From Limnoglobus sp. (lineage in GTDB: Bacteria > Planctomycetota > Planctomycetia > Gemmatales > Gemmataceae): a stretch of 8,818 nucleotides of DNA. The stretch spans positions 1 through 8,818 of the forward strand of contig JANXNT010001084.1 of NCBI GenBank assembly GCA_025353985.1. Reading direction: 5' to 3'. Below are positions 1 to 4,139 of this stretch, one piece after another. The notes under the pieces were generated by a model, which worked only from the letters and a program-made list of their open reading frames with translations, ran no database searches and was not told the origin of the DNA. Positions within the stretch are counted from its first letter, which is position 1. Every line of letters begins with the position of its first letter. The translations under genes and the position numbers were made by a program.

Positions 1-1512
1 CTCAGATCGCAAAAGCGGGAACAGAATCACATCGCGGATGGTCGTCGTGTTCGTCAGCAGCATGACCATACGGTCGATGCCAATGCCGAGGCCGCCGGCG
101 GGTGGCATTCCGTGGCGAAGTGCCCGCACGAAATCGGTATCCATCGTCGCCATCGAATCGTCGCTGTTCTGCCCGGTGAGTTGCCGCCGGAACGTCGCTT
201 CTTGCGTGATCGGGTCGTTGAGTTCGGTGTAGGCGTTCGCGAGTTCCATCCCTGCGACGTACATTTCGAATCGCTCGGCCAACTCCGGGTTCTCGCGCTT
301 CCGCTTCGTGAGTGGGCAGAGCGCGGCCGGGTAATCGTAAACGAAAATCGGCTTGTCGCTCTTTGCCAACTCCGGCTCGACGCAATGCTCGAACAGTTCC
401 TGTATGAGCACCTCGTGCTCTTTCGGCGTTGCGATCTTCGTCTTATCGTCGCGCAGTTCGAGCGGGATTTTGAACTCGGTCGCTTTGGCCTTCACGCCAT
501 CGCGGTCGAACAGTTCCACGCCGGTCGTTTGCTGGAAAATATCCGCGTATTTGACCCGTGGCCACGGCGGCGCGAAATCGATGACTCGTTCGCCGTAGCC
601 GCGCGTATGACCGCCACCAAGGCAATCGACGCACGCCACGAATACCTTCTCCGTCAGGTCCATCATCGTGAACAAGTCGCCGTAAGCGTGGTACAACTCG
701 AGCATCGTGAATTCGGGATTGTGCCGCCGACTGATCCCCTCGTTGCGGAAGACGCGGCCGATCTCGTAGACCTTCTCCAACCCGCCGACGAGCAGCCGCT
801 TTAGTGGCAATTCCAGTGCGATTCGTAGGAATAACGGAATGTCCAGCGCGTTGTGGTGCGTGCCGAACGGCTTCGCTGCCGCCCCACCCGCGATGGCGTG
901 CAACGTCGGCGTTTCGACTTCGAGGTAGCCGTTATCGTCGAGATAGTTTCGCAGTGCGCGTACGATTTTCACCCGTTGCTGCGCGCGGCGCAACGTGTCT
1001 GCGGTGTAGATCAAATCGAGGTAGCGGTGCCGCAGCCGATACTCTTCATCGGACATGCCGTAGTAGCCGGTCGGGTGCGGTTCGAGCGACTTCGTGAGGA
1101 ACGTGAGTTGCATGGCGCGGATAGTCGGTTCGCCGGTTTTCGTCTTACCGAACGCGCCGTCGATGCCGATGAGGTCGCCGAGGTCGAGCAGTTCGGCGAT
1201 CTTCCAGCCATCGTCGCCGATCTGCTTCGAACCGAGCATCACCTGGACTTTGCCGGTCTGATCCCAGAGATCGAGGAAGTAGACTTTCCCCATCTTGCGA
1301 CGGCCAACGACGCGCCCCGCCGCACGCACTTTCGGCCCCGGATTCGCATCGTCGAACGGCTCGCACGGCAGTTCGCGAATACTCGCAATGCCCTGATGCC
1401 CATCGAACCGTTGCCCCCACGGATCGATGCCGAGGGCTTCGAGTTCGCGGAGTTTCGCGAGGCGGGCTTCGGCGTGGTCGGTCGATTCAACCGGCGGGTT
1501 CGGCGTGGACAC
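1..1512 (-). CDS. lysS: Lysyl-tRNA synthetase, class II (3' end cut by window edge)
   Basis: Cytoplasmic enzyme that activates lysine with ATP and charges tRNA-Lys. Hand translation of the minus strand gives 504 uninterrupted codons. An OB-fold anticodon-binding domain spans about residues 60-140 (GKVYFLDLWDQTGKVQV at 75-91). The class II catalytic core follows: motif 2 FRNEGISRRHNPEFTMLE at about 255-272, the lysine/ATP-site segment ELANAYTELNDP at 423-434, and motif 3 GLGIGIDRMVML at 474-485. The frame ends at the edge in IRDVILFPLLRSE. Bacterial LysRS proteins commonly end LFPLLRPE at around 500 residues, so only the stop and perhaps a few codons are missing. The start is a GTG at 1512, chosen because AGGGGA lies six bases upstream and the N-terminus HAEARLAKLRELEALGIDPWG fits the family; no ATG lies in a better position. 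It is transcribed divergently from the Uma2 gene. The long plus-strand frames over it are shadows. Confidence 0.96.
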   Translation of the reverse strand, partial: MSTPNPPVESTDHAEARLAKLRELEALGIDPWGQRFDGHQGIASIRELPCEPFDDANPGPKVRAAGRVVGRRKMGKVYFLDLWDQTGKVQVMLGSKQIGDDGWKIAELLDLGDLIGIDGAFGKTKTGEPTIRAMQLTFLTKSLEPHPTGYYGMSDEEYRLRHRYLDLIYTADTLRRAQQRVKIVRALRNYLDDNGYLEVETPTLHAIAGGAAAKPFGTHHNALDIPLFLRIALELPLKRLLVGGLEKVYEIGRVFRNEGISRRHNPEFTMLELYHAYGDLFTMMDLTEKVFVACVDCLGGGHTRGYGERVIDFAPPWPRVKYADIFQQTTGVELFDRDGVKAKATEFKIPLELRDDKTKIATPKEHEVLIQELFEHCVEPELAKSDKPIFVYDYPAALCPLTKRKRENPELAERFEMYVAGMELANAYTELNDPITQEATFRRQLTGQNSDDSMATMDTDFVRALRHGMPPAGGLGIGIDRMVMLLTNTTTIRDVILFPLLRSE

Positions 1513-1518
1513 GTCGAT

Positions 1519-1524
1519 TCCCCT
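1519..1524 (-). promoter_or_regulatory. Ribosome binding site deciding the GTG start of lysS
   Basis: The minus strand reads AGGGGA, six bases before the GTG at 1512. The same six-base spacing is seen for the GAGG sites of the Uma2 and TPR genes, which supports the GTG as the true start. Confidence 0.65.
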
Positions 1525-1601
1525 TTTGCAGTAGTCCAGGTCTGTGTTACTTACAAAATAGGGATCGCGTTGCAAACGACTTTCGGTTCAGGAAATACTC
1601 C

Positions 1602-1633
1602 GAAAGCTCAGCGATGGCCGTCGCTGGGCTTTC
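1602..1633. promoter_or_regulatory. Strong hairpin in the lysS / Uma2 divergent region
   Basis: Arms 1602-1614 and 1621-1633 pair over 13 positions (gaaagctcagcga with tcgctgggctttc, one G-U wobble) around a six-base loop, tggccg. Neither strand has a T-run directly after it, so it is not a standard intrinsic terminator. It lies about 90 bases upstream of the lysS start and 64 bases upstream of the Uma2 start. It could be a leader structure, a barrier between divergent promoters, or a dispersed palindromic repeat; the sequence alone does not decide. Confidence 0.55.
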
Positions 1634-1658
1634 AAATAATGTTGTTTCGTGCGATGTT

Positions 1659-1667
1659 TGTTACAAT
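1659..1667 (+). promoter_or_regulatory. Putative extended -10 promoter for the Uma2 unit
   Basis: TGTTACAAT is an extended -10 element (TG, one base, then TACAAT at 1662-1667). It would start transcription near 1674, about 23 bases before the ATG. No convincing -35 lies at 16-18 bases; TTGTTT at 1642 is only 14 bases away. Sigma factor preferences in planctomycetes are poorly defined, so this is tentative. Confidence 0.35.
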
Positions 1668-1686
1668 CCTACGGACAGAACTAGCC

Positions 1687-1690
1687 GAGG
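1687..1690 (+). promoter_or_regulatory. Ribosome binding site of the Uma2 gene
   Basis: GAGG is six bases before the ATG at 1697, consistent with that start. Confidence 0.55.
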
Positions 1691-1696
1691 TGCAAC

Positions 1697-2284
1697 ATGA
1701 ATGCGACTGCGGAACTTTTGGAACCAGAACTATTTGAAGCGGACTTCGAAGCGATTCTCCCTCCCGTTGAGGAAGATCGGCGCGGCTGCGAACTCATCAA
1801 TGGCGACTGGGTGGAGAAACCAGGTATGGGTGCAGAATCCGGCGTCGTTACGACAAACGTGAGCAGCTTGCTGACAGTTTACGTTCGCAAGCAGCGAGTC
1901 GGCGTGATTGGCTCCCCCGAAGTCGGGTTTCGCTTGTTCCCAGATCGGCCGAAGCACATTCGCAAGCCCGATGTGTCGTTCATCGACTGGAAGCAATTGC
2001 CAGATCGGCGGGTACCGCGTGGGAACGTTCCGTTCGCCCCCGATCTTGCCGTGGAAGTCGTTTCGCCAAACGACGAAGCCGAGGCGCTCGAAACGAAACT
2101 CGACGAGTATTTGCGGGCGGGCGTACGGCTCATTTGGTTCGTTTACCCCCTCACTAAAAACCTCTGGGCGTACAAACCCGATGGTACTGCGAAGCTCTAC
2201 CGCATCGCCGACACACTCACCGGCGAAGACGTTCTTCCCGGCTTCACCGCTATTGTTTCGGAACTATTCGATGGCATCGAATGA
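1697..2284 (+). CDS. Uma2 family (DUF820) PD-(D/E)xK endonuclease-like protein
   Basis: 195 residues, the usual length for Uma2 proteins, a restriction-endonuclease-fold family abundant in cyanobacteria and planctomycetes. The early ELINGDW (32-38) matches the family's glutamate/NG(E/D) signature. The core active-site pattern is visible: D92 in RKPDVSFI, E120 in DLAVEVVSPND, and K134 in ETKLDEYLRAGV, followed by the strand LIWFVYP (145-151) and WAYKPDG (157-163). The putative catalytic residues are intact, so nothing points to decay. The biological role of Uma2 proteins is unsettled; nuclease activity is inferred from the fold, and many copies sit alone. The ATG at 1697 has GAGG six bases upstream. 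Its TGA overlaps the ATG of the methyltransferase (ATGA, 2281-2284), so the two are probably translationally coupled. No partner toxin, antitoxin or transposase is adjacent. Confidence 0.9.
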   Translation: MNATAELLEPELFEADFEAILPPVEEDRRGCELINGDWVEKPGMGAESGVVTTNVSSLLTVYVRKQRVGVIGSPEVGFRLFPDRPKHIRKPDVSFIDWKQLPDRRVPRGNVPFAPDLAVEVVSPNDEAEALETKLDEYLRAGVRLIWFVYPLTKNLWAYKPDGTAKLYRIADTLTGEDVLPGFTAIVSELFDGIE

Positions 2285-3060
2285 GTGACCCGGTTTTAGA
2301 GGCCACGCAACGTCGCCTGTCCGAACAGCGTTTTCACGACGAACAAGCTGCCGAACGCGCAGCGTCGTTTCGGGCGGGGCGTGCCGATTTACGCTTCGAA
2401 GATGCCGCATTTCTCGACCACGAAACCTGGATTCGCCCCGCATTCGAGATGCTTGGGAACTTGCGTGGGAAGTGCGTGCTCGATTACGGTTGCGGGCACG
2501 GCATGGCGGCCATCACCCTGGCTCGGGCGGGTGCAACCGTGACCGCGTTCGACCTGTCGCCGGGATACGTGCAGGAAGCCGAGGAGCGGTCGTTGGCGAA
2601 CGGCGTGACCGTGCATGGCCTCGTGGCCGATGGCGAGTCGTTGCCGTTTGCCGATGCCACGTTCGATGCCGTGTGGGGGAACGCGATTTTGCACCACCTC
2701 GATTGGTCGATTGCCGGTCCGGAACTGTATCGCGTGCTAAAACCGGGTGGCGTGGCGGTGTTCTGCGAGCCGTGGGGCGGAAATCCGCTGTTGCGATTCG
2801 CGCGGCGATTCCTGCCGTACCCCGGCAAGGATCGCACGCCGGACGAACGCCCACTGCAACCGAGCGACATCCCGCCGATGCGACAAATTTTCCCCGATTT
2901 GCACGTGCGTGGCTTCCAACTCTTCGGCATGTTGCGCCGCGTCTGGCCGAATCGCACGTTCGCGCGGACACTCGATGGCATTGATCGCCGCTTGTTGACC
3001 GCCATGCCATTTCTGGAAAATCGCTGCCGATATGTTGTGCTGACTTTAACAAAGAGCTAG
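2281..3060 (+). CDS. Class I SAM-dependent methyltransferase
   Basis: 259 residues with a Rossmann-like methyltransferase domain. Motif I is VLDYGCGHG (66-74), with the family GxGxG loop as GCGHG. The ribose-binding acidic residue is D91 in VTAFDLSP. The adenine-side acid is probably D117 in LVADGESLPF, and the post-motif strand and helix are FDAVWGNAILHHLDW (128-142), followed by LKPGGVAVFCEPWG (153-166). This layout is typical of UbiE-like or Methyltransf_11 enzymes acting on small molecules or lipids. The C-terminal part (170-259, including LPYPGKDRTPDERP) is probably a substrate-specific cap; the substrate cannot be told. An N-terminal amphipathic stretch of about 60 residues precedes the core. 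The start overlaps the Uma2 stop by four bases and has no strong ribosome binding site of its own, so coupling is likely. A double-HhH gene follows 13 bases after the TAG. Confidence 0.92.
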   Translation: MSDPVLEATQRRLSEQRFHDEQAAERAASFRAGRADLRFEDAAFLDHETWIRPAFEMLGNLRGKCVLDYGCGHGMAAITLARAGATVTAFDLSPGYVQEAEERSLANGVTVHGLVADGESLPFADATFDAVWGNAILHHLDWSIAGPELYRVLKPGGVAVFCEPWGGNPLLRFARRFLPYPGKDRTPDERPLQPSDIPPMRQIFPDLHVRGFQLFGMLRRVWPNRTFARTLDGIDRRLLTAMPFLENRCRYVVLTLTKS

Positions 3061-3073
3061 AATTTGACGGCAG

Positions 3074-3709
3074 ATGGACGCTACCACACTACCACCGATA
3101 GACTCCCCGCCACGCGACCGGACCCGGACGCACTTCGTCGTCGTTCTGTTCGTCGTCACATTTGCCATCCTGATCTTTCGCGGTTACGGCGAACGCTATG
3201 CCACGCAACCGACGCTGCAACAACCCGCCGTGCCGCTCGCCTCGGTCGATCTCAACCGCGTCGACCGCACGGAACTGCTGCAAATCCCTGGCATTGGCCC
3301 GAATATGGCCGACGCGATTCTGACATATCGCCACGAACGGGGTACGTTTACTTCAGTCGATGATCTCGAAGCCGTGCACGGTATTGGCGGCAAAACGCTC
3401 GATAAGTTACGCAAATGGGTTCACGTACCCGACGCCGAACCGCAAGTCGAACGCCTACAACGCCGCCCCGTGGTGGCACCCGTTATCGTTGGCGCGAAGA
3501 AGATCACCGCCAACGATGCCGCCATCAACGTGAATCTCGCCACGCTGGAGGAACTTCAGCGATTGCCCGGAATCGGCGTGAAAATCGCCGAGCGCATCGT
3601 GGATGCCCGCAAAGCAAAACCGTTCGAAGCGATTGAAGACCTGCGGAAAGTCAGTGGCATCGGCGCAAAGACGCTGGACAAATTGAAGCCGTACATCTGT
3701 CTCAAGTGA
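3074..3709 (+). CDS. Membrane-anchored protein with two ComEA-type helix-hairpin-helix domains
   Basis: 211 residues. The N-terminal 20 residues are hydrophilic and followed by one hydrophobic segment (FVVVLFVVTFAILIF, 21-35), so the protein is probably anchored with its bulk outside the cytoplasm. Two tandem ComEA-like (HhH)2 domains follow. Domain A (about 58-117) has VDLNRVDRTELLQIPGIG and HGIGGKTLDKLRKW. Domain B (about 150-209) has INVNLATLEELQRLPGIG and SGIGAKTLDKLKPY. A linker of about 33 residues joins them. HhH motifs bind DNA backbone without sequence preference. In ComEA of competent bacteria a single such domain captures incoming DNA, whereas here there are two diverged copies. 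A competence role is inference; no other competence gene is in view. The start is the first ATG in frame, 13 bases after the methyltransferase stop, with only a weak upstream GACGG, so it probably depends on coupling. Confidence 0.88.
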   Translation: MDATTLPPIDSPPRDRTRTHFVVVLFVVTFAILIFRGYGERYATQPTLQQPAVPLASVDLNRVDRTELLQIPGIGPNMADAILTYRHERGTFTSVDDLEAVHGIGGKTLDKLRKWVHVPDAEPQVERLQRRPVVAPVIVGAKKITANDAAINVNLATLEELQRLPGIGVKIAERIVDARKAKPFEAIEDLRKVSGIGAKTLDKLKPYICLK

Positions 3710-3710
3710 C

Positions 3711-3765
3711 CGATTTTTGACGTTCGGAATCGACGTAAGTCCGAATTGCGGAGGCTCAAAAATCG
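3711..3765 (+). terminator. Nested hairpin right after the ComEA-like gene (possible terminator)
   Basis: Two bases after the stop codon, cgatttttga (3711-3720) is a perfect inverted repeat of tcaaaaatcg (3756-3765). Inside it, ttcgga (3723-3728) pairs with tccgaa (3740-3745). The outer stem is AT-rich and the following T-runs are interrupted (tgttttcgcgtgttttttcg), so it is a poor classical terminator but well placed to protect or end the mRNA. Confidence 0.4.
3732..3747 (+). repeat. Left arm of a distant inverted repeat (candidate terminal repeat)
   Basis: gacgtaagtccgaatt matches the reverse complement of 4022-4037 at 15 of 16 positions, 274 bases away. Weaker similarity continues on both sides with small gaps: ccgc on the inner side, and an attccg-like stretch on the outer side. 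Confidence 0.5.
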
Positions 3766-3893
3766 TGTTTTCGCGTGTTTTTTCGTCTCAAAATGCCACT
3801 TTTTGATCGCAAATCGCTGATCTGTTTCGAGGGTTTTTGCCGTAAATCGAACTGCGGTTGCGGGTTATGTCGTAGGTTATTCGATTGGTGCTC

Positions 3894-3914
3894 GGCGCAA
3901 GTAGCGCCTTTTTT
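3894..3914 (+). terminator. Intrinsic terminator, plus strand
   Basis: GGCGC (3894-3898), loop AAGTA, GCGCC (3904-3908), then six T (3909-3914): a short GC stem with an uninterrupted T-run. It is the best terminator candidate for the Uma2-methyltransferase-ComEA-like transcript, 185 bases past its last stop codon. Confidence 0.6.
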
Positions 3915-3943
3915 GGGTCAAAATGCGACCTAAAATCGACCGT

Positions 3944-3998
3944 GCGCGCCTTTTCTATGTCATTGCGCGCCCTTTCTATGTCATTTGCGCGCACTTTT
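3944..3998. repeat. Tandem 21-base repeat, about 2.5 copies
   Basis: Units begin with GCGCGC at 3944, 3965 and 3987. The first two units, GCGCGC-C-(T/C)TTTCTATGTCAT, differ at one base. The third keeps GCGCGC and a following CTTTT but then diverges, and sits 22 rather than 21 bases on. Read on the minus strand it yields NDIER/NDIEK, but the shifted spacing argues against selection as protein. Confidence 0.75.
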
Positions 3999-4021
3999 GA
4001 GTACGTCCGTGCACACCGCAT

Positions 4022-4037
4022 AATTCCGACTTACGTC
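4022..4037 (-). repeat. Right arm of the distant inverted repeat
   Basis: aattccgacttacgtc is the inverted partner of 3732-3747, with one mismatch. Together the arms enclose 274 bases containing the terminator and the tandem repeat. Confidence 0.5.
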
Positions 4038-4096
4038 ATTTCGTCTAAAACTTTCTGACTTCGCGAGTTCGCATGGGCGATGCCAAATCGGGATTC

Positions 4097-4131
4097 GTTT
4101 CGCCGCGCCGCGAAGCGCCGCGCGGCGAAAC
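4097..4131 (-). terminator. 12-bp GC-rich hairpin downstream of the TPR gene
   Basis: gtttcgccgcgc (4097-4108) is perfectly complementary in inverse to gcgcggcgaaac (4120-4131), with an 11-base loop that contains further GC repeats. It starts nine bases past the TPR stop codon on the minus strand. It lacks a T-run, so it may be a transcript-end stabiliser, a rho-assisted stop or a dispersed palindrome. It could act on both strands between the convergent genes. Confidence 0.5.
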
Positions 4132-4139
4132 AGTGCCGG

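Larger units (their letters stand above)
3710..4139. other. Non-coding gap rich in repeats and hairpins
   Basis: 430 bases between the ComEA-like gene and the end of the convergent TPR gene. No reading frame here looks like a gene. A 77-residue minus-strand frame at 3788-4021 has no family resemblance and gets its repetitive look from a 21-base tandem repeat whose spacing is not kept in multiples of three. AT-rich stretches contrast with the GC-rich genes. The gap holds a nested hairpin, an intrinsic terminator, the tandem repeat, a distant inverted repeat pair and a GC-rich palindrome, each listed separately. Confidence 0.7.

Noticed and set aside
112..804. 230-residue plus-strand open frame
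   Set aside because: Lies wholly antisense to lysS, whose conserved class II synthetase motifs fix the true frame; the antisense protein has no recognisable family features.
1513..1600. T-box or lysine riboswitch upstream of lysS
   Set aside because: The leader is too short and shows no T-box sequence or lysine-riboswitch core; only a simple hairpin is present.
853..1737. 294-residue plus-strand open frame
   Set aside because: Antisense to the 5' part of lysS, runs through the divergent promoter region and into the Uma2 gene in another frame. A by-product of GC-rich codon bias.
1697..2284. Uma2 gene as an insertion-sequence or toxin-antitoxin component
   Set aside because: No flanking terminal repeats and no adjacent antitoxin or transposase; it is embedded in an ordinary co-directional gene unit.
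2484..3052. Minus-strand frames of 173 and 179 residues
   Set aside because: Both are shadows of the methyltransferase, whose SAM-binding motifs are clear on the plus strand.
3788..4021. 77-residue minus-strand frame with NDIER/NDIEK repeats
   Set aside because: The repetition comes from the 21-base DNA repeat, whose third copy is offset by one base. The frame has no good ribosome binding site, overlaps an intrinsic terminator and shows no known domain.
3711..4139. CRISPR array
   Set aside because: Only two and a half 21-base units in direct contact, with no spacers of regular length and no cas genes.
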